DNA of 64,000 nucleotides from Brachypodium distachyon (GCF_000005505.3 NC_016131.3:5105501-5169500); one strand, 5' to 3'; positions 24,950-36,990 are shown, counted from the stretch's first letter. Notes: generated by a model not told the origin, from the letters alone. A program made the numbers and translations.

Positions 24950-25525
24950 ATGCTGTCTCTGCAGGAGGCGATTGACTTTGACCACCTGGACGTCATGACG
25001 TCCGGGTTCGGGGGATTCACCCCGTGGGGGCCTGACACGTGCCCTACCCTGGAGCAGCTGATGGCGTCGTCGTCAAGCTCGGTCGCGGCCGAGGAAGAGG
25101 ACGAGGAGGAGCTCCAGCGGCGGCAGCGGCGGAAGCTGTCGAACCGGCTGTCGGCGCGCCGGTCGAGGGCGCGGAAACAGCAGCGGCTCGACGAGCTGCG
25201 CGCGGAGGCGGCGCAGCTCCGCGCACAGAAGAAGGAGCTCGGCGCGCGGCTGCACGCCGCGGCGCGGCACGGGCTCGCCGCGCGCGGCCAGAACGCGCGC
25301 CTGCGTGCCGAGGCAGCGGCGCTCGCGCGCAGGCTCCGCGACGCGCGCCGGCTCCTCGCGCTGCAGCGGCTCACGCGGCAGCTGCTCGTCCTGCGGCCGC
25401 CGCAGCCGGCTCAGCCCGCGGGCAACGGCGCTGCTGGACAAGCCGGACCGGGAGCCGCGGACTTTGCGGCACCGGCGGTGGCAGCACCCCAGGGTCTTCT
25501 GGCCGCGGCGTCGCTGATGACCTAG
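24950..25525 (+). CDS. ocs/LIP19-like (group S) bZIP transcription factor
   Basis: Single exon of 191 codons plus TAG. The basic region carries the bZIP signature NRLSARRSR (N65 to R73, N-x7-R), followed by KQQRLDEL as in grass ocs-element-binding and LIP19-type proteins. A heptad series follows (L83, L90, L97, A104, A111, L118, L125), so two of the seven d positions are alanine. The acidic stretch around residues 48-54 and the Pro/Ala/Gly-rich tail look disordered. Such proteins bind ACGT-core DNA in the nucleus as homo- or heterodimers and act in stress, sugar or amino-acid responses. Position 67, usually Glu in this motif, is Leu. The gene is very GC-rich and intronless, as usual for group S. 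The ATG follows a purine-rich leader; I saw no upstream peptide of the sucrose-control type. Confidence 0.9.
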   Translation: MLSLQEAIDFDHLDVMTSGFGGFTPWGPDTCPTLEQLMASSSSSVAAEEEDEEELQRRQRRKLSNRLSARRSRARKQQRLDELRAEAAQLRAQKKELGARLHAAARHGLAARGQNARLRAEAAALARRLRDARRLLALQRLTRQLLVLRPPQPAQPAGNGAAGQAGPGAADFAAPAVAAPQGLLAAASLMT

Positions 25526-27957
25526 GGAGGAAACGAAGGAGGACTGCTCACGTACGACTCATGGGTAATGAGTCGTGACCAGGAAATCACTTGTTCGCAG
25601 GTGAAGTTTTGGAACCGGTGATGGCGAGAGTACGTGAAAAGTGGACTGGGACGCACTAGCGCTTTAAGCTCTGCATGCTATACGTACTAAGCTGGTGTTG
25701 ACGTGTACGTACACATTGCTATATGATTAAGTACAATGGATGAATGGAGAGTCTGATGTAAATTACTTAAGTAAAATTGAAAGTTACCACGACTTTGGCG
25801 ACGTAAAGAGTACGTCTGGTACGTTGATCCTGATTTACATTTTCTGCGCCTTCGTGCACGTACGTTAACTATGGACGAAACGGTACGTCGTCCATGGCGT
25901 CGATCTGGATGTATATGTTGACTCTGTCTCTCTGTTTTTACTCTCTGTGCCGGCGGATGGGCCATGCAATTACGTAACGGTAAATGAGTCTTTTTTTTAG
26001 GAAAACGGTAAATGAGTCTTGACGGTGTCATAAAAAACGGAAAGGAGCAAAGCTTCTTTTGGCGGGCCATCGAGTAACGTAAGCCACGTTACCTTTGATT
26101 AGTGATGATGGCTCACTAGCTAGTGCATGCAAATGGGGTACGTTGATCCCATTCACCGATCAGCCAATTAGATACTTGTCTCAAACTTATCCAAATACGG
26201 ATGTATCTATGTGTAAAAAGAGTTTAGATACATGTATTATTTTGACAAGTAATTCGACCGGAGGGAGTATCTCTTTGTACTAAAATGTACGTTATATAAT
26301 TTTACCAACAGTATTTTTTTTTGTTTAACCAAACTTATGGCACAATATATTAATATTAACCGTACCCGATTAATACATTCCGTGGCCGATCTAGTATTGT
26401 CCAAAGTTCAGGGTTAAATAACTTAAATGATGGGAGCTATGAATGACCGACCAATTTCACCAAATCCATGTAGCTGGGGCTGTCCCAAACACAGCTTGAG
26501 TCAGAGTTTTTGAGCAAGTGTGTAAATGGCCGAAACTTTAATCGAGCTCAACTCTTGTCTGAACTGTTGGAACCCAGAATACATCTTAGCTGTTTTTTTC
26601 CCCCCAGAAGCAACATAGTACATCCTAGCTGTTTGTCTTTCTTCGAGGTTAAGAGAGGTAGGGACAGGCAACGTACGGGTACTCAAATTTTTGTTAGCAC
26701 CCTTTACAGTAAAACTTTGCGCCACCTCTAATTTTATTTAATTAGCACCCGGTTTATGCATGTCCATTCCCTAATCTGGGCGGTGAAATCTGATGCCCTT
26801 TACCTACACGTCGTGTTAACTGTTACTAGAAAAAAAAAGGCTAAAAAATGTAAATGTACAGTATTTTGCATGTGCTAGGGGATGCAGACGCTCCTACAGG
26901 CGTAGCAGTACTCCAAAACACATGGAATAAAAGTAAAGGCCAAATTAGACATCCTTTCATCCACAAAATTCCCGCGATAATTAATTCTAGTAAAAGCACG
27001 CGCGTGCCCGCTCCAAAACAGTAGCCAAAAGTAAATCAGATAGGCGCAGTACCTGGACTCGACTGCTAGAAAAAGAGAAACTCCAATTTGCTTCCTGTTG
27101 CCTTTCAAACAGACCTAATAGTTGTACCGAGTAATCTCAATATCGTAATCAGCGACAGAGAACTTGAGTGTGCCAAAACAGACATGGATGCCTTTCTACG
27201 TTGAAATTTTAGACCGTGCATGCATATGGTGCTTAGCTTTACTTTACCACTTGAGCGCATGCACGCTAATGAAAGGCCCCTGTTTGCCTGGTTTCAGTTA
27301 ATGAAACCGGGGGTTAGGGACCCTGTTGGTCTAAAATAATAAATCGCTAACGAAAGGGTAATAAAGCACTCGGTCCTCTTGAAGGTTCAAGATTAAACTT
27401 CGTCAGATTAGACCTGATCCACGCCTATTTCCTACATGCACATCTGCCTCTGGGTTTAGCACCTTCCCGTCGGTACATTTATCGAGCTCTGTGCCAGTAT
27501 TATCCGTTTGATGCGATCAGAGCGCTGCGCCACGTACCTCAGCTAGCTAATGTCCAGCGCTCCGGTCTACTGCACTCCCTCGATACCCGTAGCACGTGGA
27601 GATCAGTATCATTTAAATTAAGCTCTGTCGCAGCCATCGCGCATAGAGGCCCAGCAGTGGCCGTGCCAAAACTTTCTGCCTTTCGGAGAGAAGAAGATCA
27701 GGCAAGCTGTGGACGGGTGGACGGTGTCGGCGTGCCATGCATGCTGGCCGCGGACTCGTGCTGTTCCAATTCGGACGCGGCACGAGGGGTTGGCGCGTTG
27801 CGTTCCCTGTACTTCGACCGCACCGGGCCTCCCTACAGTTCTGTAGAACAATCGGCCTAAAATTAGCGTTCTGGGCCGACAAAGAATCAGCCTACCCCTT
27901 CGTGGTCGTGGAAAGGCTCTATCAGCGCTGCCCGTGCCGGATAAGATTGGTATACTG
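25526..27957. other. Intergenic, with a partial Stowaway end
   Basis: Includes the bZIP 3' flank. The stretch at about 26196-26268 ('gatgtatctatgtg', 'tttagatacatgta', 'ccggagggagtatc') is the inner part and right end of a Stowaway-type MITE. No other gene was recognised. Confidence 0.5.
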
Positions 27958-29727
27958 GGCCAGCGGTGGCTGTGAGCTCGGCAAGCGGCCTAGGCTTTCG
28001 CTAAAATAAAAAAAATAGGCAAGCGTACGCTGCCACTGTATACTGGATACCCCTGCAATGTTCGACTCTGACAAGGCATCGTTACACGTCCTAGGAGAAA
28101 CACGTGAATTGCAGCAGGAACTAAATAGAAGGGCGGAAAAGAATGCCTGGTAGAGAAACATGAGAACACAGGATAAATGCGATCGGCAACCTGTAATGAA
28201 GTGGACGCGATGCGACTGCAACATAGAGCAGAAATATCTCAAAAGACAAGAATAGCGGCTTTTCAGGCCACACATTCGACTCCAACCGAAAACTATTCAA
28301 AAGGGAGATGCTAAATACTCCGTACCTGCTTACTTCAGAAATTGCTCACTGCTTACTACCTATTGTTGAACTCATGACAGAACAGCCTGATAGAGAAACT
28401 GCCGACCACTAATATCTGCAATCTGCAGTGCAAAATCCATCACGTAACACAGTGCCAGCACAGATCTGGAACAAACACAAATAGCAGAGAACACCACTGG
28501 TGGAAATTGCACACACTGTGACTGTACAGCAGCAGCAAGAGGAGGACTCACACTGTAAGGACTAAAGAACATACCAGCGAGCAGCAAGCATACATCACTG
28601 TAGTAGAATTGCTCGGCATCGAACAGACAGTCAGAATGGATAACACTCCCATACTTTATACAGAAAACAATATTGAGTCCTTCAACCTCAAGTATTGCAG
28701 TCAATCGGTTAGAAATGTAAATACCAGCTTTTGCAGGAACTATTTGCAAACTCGGTCATTGCTAGGCAGTGCAGAAACAAATCCCACTTGACTAAAGATT
28801 TCCGAAAACAAGCACAATATCGTCATCTATAGTGTATGTTTCAAAATAGATTGACATGAATTATTTGAGTACTCTAGGCTGAAAGAATGGTGATGCCAGA
28901 AAGTGAAGGGAACAAAATATTGCGTATATGAAAAAAGATAATAATAAATAGCATGTTAAGTATTCTAAAGTTACAGCTGAAGGTACCAGAATAACACACT
29001 TTTGCGAAATTAAATACTTTGCCAGTTTAGCACCCCCTTCTATGAAGAAATATTCAAATATAAGAGAGACTGCTAATGAAAAGTTAATTTACTCTTGTAA
29101 AATAAAATGAAATTCTATGAAAAAACTAGAGTCAATATAAAAGAAATGGCTGCAGCTAATGTAGTAAAATAGGTTCAATTTCATACAGTGAATAGCTAAA
29201 AGAGAAGGGAGAGACATAAGAACATCAACTATTGATCACAATCATGCGGACTATTTCAAGACTCAGCGAACCATTTAAATGTTTACTATGAAATCGACAA
29301 AATGATCACAGTTCCAGTACTCATTTGAAGTAAAAAAAATAGTTACCAGGTTATGGATAAGAGTAAATTGACCAGATTCAGTGGGAAAGCCCAACAAAAC
29401 AGTAATACTATAGCAACTTTAAAGAATTGATTTTCATCGATAATAGATTATCAAGCAACTGAACCCCCGTCTACTGACCCTCCTACCTCTTTTACAACTC
29501 TGCATACTATACCAAGTGCCGTAGTATAGTTAGTCAAAAACATCAAACAAACACAAATGCAAAAAAATTCTTCTGTGTGAAAACCCATAACGTTGCCACA
29601 TGCAGACATGGAGTAAGTGTTCAAGGGCACTCCACAAACCTCAGCGGATATTACACAGTTCCTTTTCTCATCTTTACCTCGAGGCCATGTCCAAAAGGAA
29701 CTGTTTAAAGGAAGTACAGAAATCAAA
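27958..29727. repeat. Segmental duplication, copy 1 (partner at 50772-53476)
   Basis: Non-coding sequence downstream of the PP2-A10-like gene. About 27958-28370 matches 50772-51150, and about 29035-29727 matches 53156-53476 with internal deletions, both in the same orientation. Shared strings include 'catcgttacacgtcct', 'acattcgactcca.ccgaaaac', 'atggctgcagcta', 'tatcaagcaactgaa' and 'tagtcaaaaacatcaaac'. It may include a spliced 3' UTR of the minus-strand gene. The open frames here are short and featureless. Confidence 0.75.
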
Positions 29728-30522
29728 TGGAAGTTATGGTAAATAGCTGCTGAACCTCACACCAGGATGTCAAAAACTGTTTCGGTGACTATATCATATA
29801 AACTAGTAGCATAGAGAAAATAACTTCCAGTACAATAATCTTTTATCATTGGATACAATTTTGTTTGGCAATGCATCCATGTCACCACTCACTTCTACCA
29901 AGAACTGATTGTAAGGCTCCATTGGATACAACTTATGTAGTCCATCATGTATGAATTCTTAGAAACATTACAGTGCATAAGATGGATGACAATTTGCCAC
30001 CCAACAACCTTCGTGTTACTAGTGTTAAGCTTACTAAAATCTACGAATAAAAACTAAGACATCTAATGTTGCCACAAGGAAGTTAACCCATGTTTGACAT
30101 TATATTCAACAAAAGACACACAAAAAAACAATTAACTAGATTTGCTGGAGGAATTTGGTGAACCAACTAGAGAAACATACATAATTGATGATACCAGCAA
30201 TGCTATATTCATAAAAGTGCCCGATAACATTGATGGTATAAGCAATGTTACAACTTGATATAATTTCCACAGAACGTACAACACATCTCCATATCGAATA
30301 ATCCTGCAAATACACTTCCCAAGGGCACAACAAATCAACCACTCCAACTACAGCCGTGAAAGGCAGACACAAATGTATCACACAATAAAACCTTGCAAAG
30401 CTACCTCCTTTCAGCTCCTTTTCTATTTGAATGTATGGTTTCAGTAAAATTTCACCTACAACTGTACACAAACACCCTGCTAAATAAGCACAACACAAGC
30501 CCCCACTCAGTCGACTGCAAGT
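29728..30522 (-). other. 3' flank of the PP2-A10-like gene
   Basis: AT-rich DNA directly downstream of the TGA. The opposite and overlapping frames (for example 30136-30498) carry no domain. It probably contains the 3' UTR. Confidence 0.45.
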
Positions 30523-31650
30523 TCAAGCCGTAACCAAGAATCGCGTTCCATTTAACACATGTAAGCACAAGGTTATGCAGATTGTAGCGACAAGCATGGA
30601 CTTGTCACTCATATACCTCATGGTGCGAAGTCCGCTGTCTAACACGGTGTCCCCACTCTTCCTCGCACCATCATGTACCTTCCACATTACAAACTCAAGA
30701 AAAGACCTCACTGTCTCAAATGTCACCCTCCCAGTAACATCAAGCACAAACTTCCTGTTGCTCGGAACTGCCAATGTGCTCGAGACTGTCTCCACCCATC
30801 CTTCCCTAACTCCACTATTACCACGGCAATTGCTATTGCGATTACCATCATCATCCAATTTACCATTGGCATTGGACATAACGTGGTGAGAAGTCTTCAC
30901 CAGAGTTTCCACTGCCCCGTTGCATACCGAAACAAGCAATTCCTTGATCTTGGCGTCGTGGTTTGGATTTGTGAGCCCTTCGAAGAGCTGCTCATATGTA
31001 TTGATGTGTATGGTCTTGTCAATGAAAACCCCCACTGCGGTGCCAACAAAGACCTCAACCCAATTGCTAATGGCCCTCTGGCCCTTGCCTGTTGCAACCA
31101 CGTTGACCCACTTGCCCGGCGAGGAAGTCTCCCCAGGAGGTGACGGGGCGGAGTATAAGGTGGTTATGAGATGGCGGGCAAAGCTCCCAGCCACGGCGGA
31201 CGCCAGGCGCTCCCCAGATTCGGAGAAGAGCTTGTCAACGAGGCGATCGGAGAGGGCTACTTTGTCGCCAGAGCCGGGCCCGGTGGTGGAGCCGACGCCG
31301 CGCAGTATCCCTGCCGCGACCGCCTGTGATAGCGTGGACACGGTGGCGGAGACCTCGGGGGCGGCGGCGAGCTTCGCGAGCTGCGTGACGCTGCGGGGGA
31401 GCTCGTCGGAGTCGGAGCGGACGAAATCGGCGAGGTCGGAGGCCACCAGAGCCGCGGCATCGGCGGAAGAGGCGGCGGCGTCTAGGAAGGCAGCGACGGC
31501 CGCAGCGAGGCGGACGAGGCGGCGGCGGCGCGCGGCGACAGCCGGGTGGTGGTAGATCTTGTACGCCCCGAAGGCCGATGCCGTCCCCAACGCGGCGAAG
31601 AGGAGCCAGCGGCGGCGGCGGCGGCGGGAGAAGGCAACGAGGCCATCCAT
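30523..31650 (-). CDS. PROTEIN PHLOEM PROTEIN 2-LIKE A10 homologue
   Basis: Single-exon frame of 375 codons, with the ATG at 31650 in a good context (CCACCATGG). The frame stays open upstream but without an ATG. A predicted membrane segment follows the basic N-terminus (about residues 12-33, with an AYKIYHHP motif), and a second lies near the C-terminus (LVATICITLCLHVL). Between them are blocks conserved in this plant family, including SDSDELPRSVTQLAKLA, INTYEQLFEGLTNPNHD and LAVPSNRKFVLDVTGRVT. Despite its name, the family lacks the lectin (PP2/Nictaba) domain and its function is not established. Length and motif order match the family, so the gene looks intact. The DNA downstream is duplicated elsewhere in the window, but this coding frame is not. 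Confidence 0.88.
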   Translation of the reverse strand: MDGLVAFSRRRRRRWLLFAALGTASAFGAYKIYHHPAVAARRRRLVRLAAAVAAFLDAAASSADAAALVASDLADFVRSDSDELPRSVTQLAKLAAAPEVSATVSTLSQAVAAGILRGVGSTTGPGSGDKVALSDRLVDKLFSESGERLASAVAGSFARHLITTLYSAPSPPGETSSPGKWVNVVATGKGQRAISNWVEVFVGTAVGVFIDKTIHINTYEQLFEGLTNPNHDAKIKELLVSVCNGAVETLVKTSHHVMSNANGKLDDDGNRNSNCRGNSGVREGWVETVSSTLAVPSNRKFVLDVTGRVTFETVRSFLEFVMWKVHDGARKSGDTVLDSGLRTMRYMSDKSMLVATICITLCLHVLNGTRFLVTA

Positions 31651-31664
31651 GGTGGTCAACGGAG

Positions 31665-31672
31665 CTAGGGTT
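31665..31672 (-). promoter_or_regulatory. AACCCTAG motif in the leader of the PP2-A10-like gene
   Basis: Minus-strand AACCCTAG sits about 15 bases before the start codon, a frequent 5'-leader motif in grasses. Function is not shown. Confidence 0.35.
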
Positions 31673-32195
31673 CGGATGGGAATGCCACGTCAGACGGTGG
31701 CGCGGTGAGCGTAGCGTGAAGGACTTCCGCCGGGGGAGAGGCAGGTAGTTACGCGGAGTCGGCGATAAAGACGATGGGGTATGTGGGGCCCCCAGATTTG
31801 TGCTCCGCACGAATTCCACAATTTCGACCTGTCAGAATTACCCGAATATCTTTGGCCCAGGCCTAGATTTTTTCGGCTCGAATAATGGGCCATGTTTTGT
31901 GGGCCTGCAAAAGAACCTTACGAAATGATATGCGCAGAATTATTATTTTGGGCCCAAAACTTGACTTGCTGTTTTATCAGGTGGATGCTCATGAACTTGG
32001 ATTTTAGGTACGGAGTAAAAAAAACTAAAAGAACATTTTGCTTAAAAAAAGAAGGGAAACCTGCCGACCTCTGTCGGTGTTCAAAGTTGCGAAGAGTTTG
32101 TAAAAGCACCCCAAAAAAAGGTTACACGACAACCTCAAGCAGCAACAAGGCTATTACTGGCAGGCCACCCAACAAGATAATTCCTCTTTCTACAT
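31673..32195. other. Upstream flank of the PP2-A10-like gene
   Basis: No gene recognised. It includes the presumed minus-strand promoter. No clear TATA box was found. Confidence 0.4.
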
Positions 32196-33475
32196 GAAGT
32201 CGAGCCACACGGTTTGAAGAACGGGATTCATATATAGATTATGGATAGAAAGTTGATTGTGTAGTCACATTTGGAACGAAAAGATACTCAGTCCGTTATT
32301 TATATGCCCTCGGACGACAATAGGAAGGTCAAGGCAGATAGATGTTGTCACACGCACGCATGGTCCACGACTAAGAAAACATGTCACCATTCTGTGTGCG
32401 CCCACCCGCTGCAAAAAGTAAATTACAGGTCTACGTTTTAGTTGTTAAAAATCATCGGATCAGACTAAGCATGCAGTGACTAATGATTAAGCACGAAACT
32501 GACAGAGCCCACCGGTCAGTCCAGCGTGGCTCGCCAACGTGTCAATCCTCAACGGAAACAGCTCACGTTCGTCGTCCTCGTTCGCGCTTCCTCATCTCCT
32601 GCGGAGCGCCGCCGCCCTCGGACAGTGCGCGCTGCTCCGGCCGCCGCTACAAGCCACCCCCGCGCGCGCCGCTCTGCTCGCGGCGCCCCCGCGCGCGTCG
32701 CTCCAGCAGCCGCGCCGGCCCCCGCGCGCGCTGCTCCGGCCACCTCTCCCGCGGCCCCGCCGCCCCCCGCGCGCTCCCGTTGCTCGCGGCGCCCCCGTGC
32801 GCGCTGCTCGCGGCCGCGCGCCACCGCTCTGGGGAAGACGAAGTGCGCGGGGGTGCTCCGGGGCGAGCTTCGAGGGGCGGAAATGCCCCACGCAGGCACG
32901 GCGAGGCCGCTGGAGGCGACAGCTAGGGGAGGAGGTGGCCGGAGGCGGCCCGCGACGAGGAGATGCGGCGGCGGAGGAGGAGCACCGTGGCTGGGGCGCG
33001 CCCGGCTGCCCTGCGCGCCGCTCGCTCTGTGCGCGCCCGCGCGCTTCGGCTTGCTCCCGCGCGTCGCCGCTTGCGCTGCCTGCGCCCGCACGCCTCTGCC
33101 CGCGACCGTGCGCCATCGCCTGCCCCCGCGCGCCGGCCCGCGCGCCTCTGCTCGCGACCGCGCGCCGCCGCTTGCACTGCCTACGGTGTCTTGCCACGGT
33201 GGTTCAGCTGGCCTGACCGGTGGGCCCTTCTTGTCAGTTTCGCGTTTATTCGCTAACAACCGCACGCTTAATCTAATCCGATGGTTTTTAGTAAACAAAA
33301 CGTAAATCGTATCGAAGTGAAACCTTAACCCCTAATGTGATGGTTTTTTTAATTTACTCTGCTGCAAAACGGTACCAACGGCATCGCGGTGCCCAGCTCG
33401 TAATCGAGCTTAGGTGACCGCCTGACCGGTGACTCAGCGGTTGGTGAGACAACTCGCGCATATCCACACTTCGCG
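32196..33475 (+). repeat. Dispersed repeat, copy 1 (interrupted by a Mutator-like element)
   Basis: About 32196-32415 and 33360-33475 together match the reverse complement of about 59128-59585. Shared strings are 'gagccacacggtttga', 'ggacgacaatagga', 'ctaagaaaacatgtcac', 'tgcgcccaccc', 'gagcttaggtgacc' and 'gtgactcagcgg'. The two halves are separated here by a 944-bp insertion that the other copy lacks. The repeat family is not identified. Confidence 0.8.
32416..33359. mobile_element. Mutator-like element carrying GC-rich DNA (Pack-MULE-like)
   Basis: The insertion is flanked by near-identical 9-mers (cgctgcaaa at 32407-32415, tgctgcaaa at 33360-33368). The ends are inverted repeats: AAGTAAATTA versus GAGTAAATTA, then TACGTTTTAGTTGTTAAAAA versus TACGTTTTGTTTACTAAAAA, then matching blocks to GCCCACCGGTCAG, over 115 bp or more with one gap. 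A 9-bp target duplication and long inverted repeats are hallmarks of Mutator-like elements. The roughly 650-bp core is extremely GC-rich and differs sharply in composition from the ends, as in grass Pack-MULEs that acquire gene 5' fragments. I could not recognise the donor gene, and no transposase is present. Confidence 0.78.
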
Positions 33476-34980
33476 TTGGTCAATTCCGTATTCCCCACAT
33501 TTCGATGCGAGAAAAAACTATAGACAAGGACAAAGGAGACAACGAGTTCACAGAATATGCGGCACCGATACCAAAATGAGACAAATCATCCGTACATCGT
33601 ACTACCAATAATACTCCCAAATTTGAAGAGATCAGAGCAGCAAATATAATGGCATGCGGCCGGGAACACACGATCGCGCACTGAATTCTCCAAACAACAG
33701 CGAAAAAAGCCCCTGATTGGTGAATATATCAGCAAATTGTGAAGATGTAGGAACATGTAGAACCTTTGCTTCACCAAGAGCAACTCGACCGTGCTTTCAA
33801 AAATAAAAAAGAGCAACTCGATCTCGCACAAAATGAAGATCAATCTCCACATGTTACGTTGCTACTACGTGAAACTGTTATTGTTTTTTAGGTAAACATG
33901 AAGCTAACTTTGAATACGTAACCCACAAAAAAAACTCTTGAATACGTAGTGAATTGTGTAGTTTTGTTGAATCCAAGCATGCATACAAGTATACAACGAT
34001 GCCCATTTTGTGTTTACCTAAAAAATGCAGCGCGACGTTGGCCAATCGGAGGATTAAGTGGGCCGGCCCACTTGCGTGCGGAGATGCCAAAAAAAATCTG
34101 TATAAATTGTTGCGTTAAAAGGCTGGCTAGTTGCAGCTGGGGTATGCTATGTGGTACTTTGTACCCATTTTGTGCTTTAGATTAATTGCAGTTCAGAATT
34201 TTAGTGAGTTGTTGCTGTAGGGTTTGGTTCCTTGTTTGAACTTCGGAAAATAGTGGTGGAGTTTTTGTTCAGTGGATTCGATTTGTTCTCTGGTCCTGGG
34301 TTTGTTTTGCTCACTGGTTTTGCTTGAAGAGGTGCACGGGTGGGGGTGGGAAGCCATGCAGTTTTACCTTTTGCAATTCCAGTTCTCTACAAATGCTACA
34401 GTTTATATTGCACTGGATCGCACCACTTTATTTCTACAATGGCTCTCTTTGTAAGGGGCAATTGGTATTTTAGCTTCTCCTTTCTTTTTTTTTCCTCTTT
34501 TCTTTGCAGCTTTATACGAGTTCCATTCATATTGCTGTTTATATGTAGAGTTTAATTGCATCTTTTATTGTATTTTAGTTTTCATGTCCTCTGTTATCTG
34601 CTTAAGTTGATTTTGTTTATCCGAGCGGGTAGTGGAGGGGGTGGCTGGCGTGTACCGGTGGATCTGTGCAAGCAGTAAGTGAAGTTATAATGTTTCACAT
34701 TTTAAAATTCTGCATGGATTGAGTGTTGCACCCTTATTGTTCACCTTGTTCACAGACATACGATGTTTTTGTGATTGGTGTTGCTATCTGAGAAACTAAG
34801 GTTTGCACCAAATTCCATATCACTGATATTTCATAAACAAGATCTGCATAACAGGTTAAATTTTTTTGTTCCCAAAAAACCATGGGTAGGGTGTCATTTC
34901 TATCTTGATTGGCTGAAGGATCTTTATGTGAAGGTTTTGCCTTACCCATTGCCTTAATTGATCAATTTTTGTTTCCATTT
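33476..34980. other. Intergenic, nothing recognised
   Basis: AT-rich. Short frames only, without domains. Confidence 0.45.
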
Positions 34981-35660
34981 TGATTCACCAACAAACAACA
35001 CTGCAAGTTGTACTCTGCTTAAGCGCAATTGCACTATCAACCTTCACTAATTGCAATTGCAATTTCTGTTTCAACTAGTGGGTTTTGCCTTAATTGATCT
35101 TTTTTTTTTATCTATTTCACTTTCTATTTTGATGCACCGACCAACACTACTGCAAGTTGTACTCTATCTAAGCGCAACCGCACTCTTGATTTCCAGTAAT
35201 TGCAATTATCAGTTTTTTTGTCTCAACTAGTGGGGTTTCTGCCCAACATTACTGCAAGTTGTACTCTGCCTAAGTGCATTTGCACTTTTGATTTTCATTG
35301 ATCACATTTTTCTGCATTTAATTAATGGTACCAGCTAGTGGTGGGGTAATATCACCACTAGCATCAGATAAGTTGAACATCTTGTTCAATTTGTTTGTGT
35401 CAATGACAAAGAGTACTTCATCTTACAATCTGTCCAAGCGCAATCGCACCGTTGACTGCGAGCAATTTCAATTGCAAATTTGTGTGCTCCAACTAGTGGG
35501 TTTATTTTTCCACACTTATATTTCTGCCCAAGAACTTTTTTGTTTTCTCTTTGTTTTATGCACCGAGAAAACAATATTTTTGCAAGTTGTACTCTTAGTA
35601 AGTGTAATTGCACTCTTGATTTTCATTAATCGCATTTTTCTGCATTTAATCTGCACTGGC
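34981..35660. repeat. Degenerate tandem repeat, about five units of 100-150 bp
   Basis: Units begin with 'actgcaagttgtactct', followed by 'aagcgcaattgcac', 'ttgattttcattaat' and 'caactagtgggtt', at about 34998, 35150, 35250, 35420 and 35580. Spacing and sequence are irregular. The plus-strand frame at 35325-35792 follows the repeat and shows no domain. Confidence 0.7.
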
Positions 35661-36079
35661 TATCTTGCACATTTTACACATTTGCAATATCTGTTTTCTT
35701 TCATCTTGGTGCAATCAACATTTTGTTCACACCCTTTTTTAAAACTTTACTGCAGATTAATTAGTTGCATCAGGTTCATTTTGCTTGGTTAAAGCTCATA
35801 TATGGAGGTATATTATCCTTATCACTGATTTTTTGTCAGTACCTTGATCCAACGTTTTTGTGCTTCTTCCTTATTCCAATTCCTTCAATTTTTTCCTCTT
35901 CGATGCAAGGGTTCTTGTGAGGTTTGTGGGAAGCCAAGTGGGCTGTGCAAGATAAGAGACAAGGAAAAGAGCTTCTTTTGCATCAATCTCATCGAATCTT
36001 TCGAGGACTGTGTGTGGTTTGTGTTTTCCCCATAAATTGTTTTTTGTAGCTGTTTTTGCTTCTATGCGAAGTATCTAAG

Positions 36080-36990
36080 GCACTATGTAAGATATGTAGT
36101 TACTGATGTAGTTATGCTGCCACAATGTAGTAGTTGCTGTGTGGCTATTTGTCCAGATCTTTTGCCTAGCACTTTGCCCAGATCTTCTGAGTATTTGTAT
36201 GAAGATTTGTTGGGTGTGCTTTTATCCCTGAATAAATGTAGTTATGCTGCCACTATGCGGTCATTTTGGATCTTTTGCATTTTGCCCAGGTCAGTTCAAC
36301 ATCTGTATGCTGGGGGTGACAGGGTGTGATTAATCACTGCAAAAATTGCAGCTTCCAATCCTTCCATGTGTTTGGCTGCACAATTAAAACATGATTTCTC
36401 ACTACCAATGTTTGCTTGCCTGATGCTCAAGTTTTTAGCCTTTTTTGCAGCCCATTTGATGAGATTTTTTTAATAATAGAGTACAGTAGGAAGTCCAGGG
36501 TAGGCTGATTGGCTGGGTGTGCTTTGTCCCCTGTTTAAATTGCAGTTTTATTGTCTTTGGATGTTGGATCTTATGAATTTTGGTGCTCTTATGCCCAGAT
36601 CATTTCGACATTTGAATGCCGGGTGGCTGGGTGTGGGTTTTCCCTGAAGAAATTACAGTTTCTATGTGTTTTGGCTGCAGAATTGAAACAGGTTTGCACA
36701 GCAAAAACATCTTTTTGCCCATATCATTTCGTTGTATTTTTTCCTATGTTATTGACGCCAAAACCATAATTTTTGGCAGTTTGAATTTTTTGTTTTGGCG
36801 CCAAAGGCATCAACTTGTTGAATGTTTTGCCAAACAATCAGCTCATGTGATATCTGCCTGTTTTTTGAAGAAAAAACAGGCGACTGGTTTTGTTCAACAA
36901 ACAGATGCCTATTTATTAGTTTCAAAACAGGTGACTGCTTTTAGGTTCAAAATCAGGTGACTGCCCATTAGACAGACCCTTTGTCAAATT
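36080..36990. repeat. Degenerate direct repeats in an AT-rich region
   Basis: 'tgtagttatgctgccac' occurs at about 36106 and 36236, and 'tgtgtttggctgcacaatta' near 36367 has a diverged copy near 36665. The end of the block (about 36876-36980, 'ggcgactgg', 'agatgcct', 'agacagaccctttg') resembles about 39126-39205. No coding capacity was supported. Confidence 0.55.

Noticed and set aside
30673..31555. Plus-strand frames of 156 and 211 codons
   Set aside because: These are antisense shadows of the PP2-A10-like gene.
32483..33305. Several long open frames (up to 259 codons) on both strands
   Set aside because: They overlap in at least five frames, are Arg/Ala/Pro-rich low complexity and lie inside a Mutator-like element. 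GC content alone explains them.
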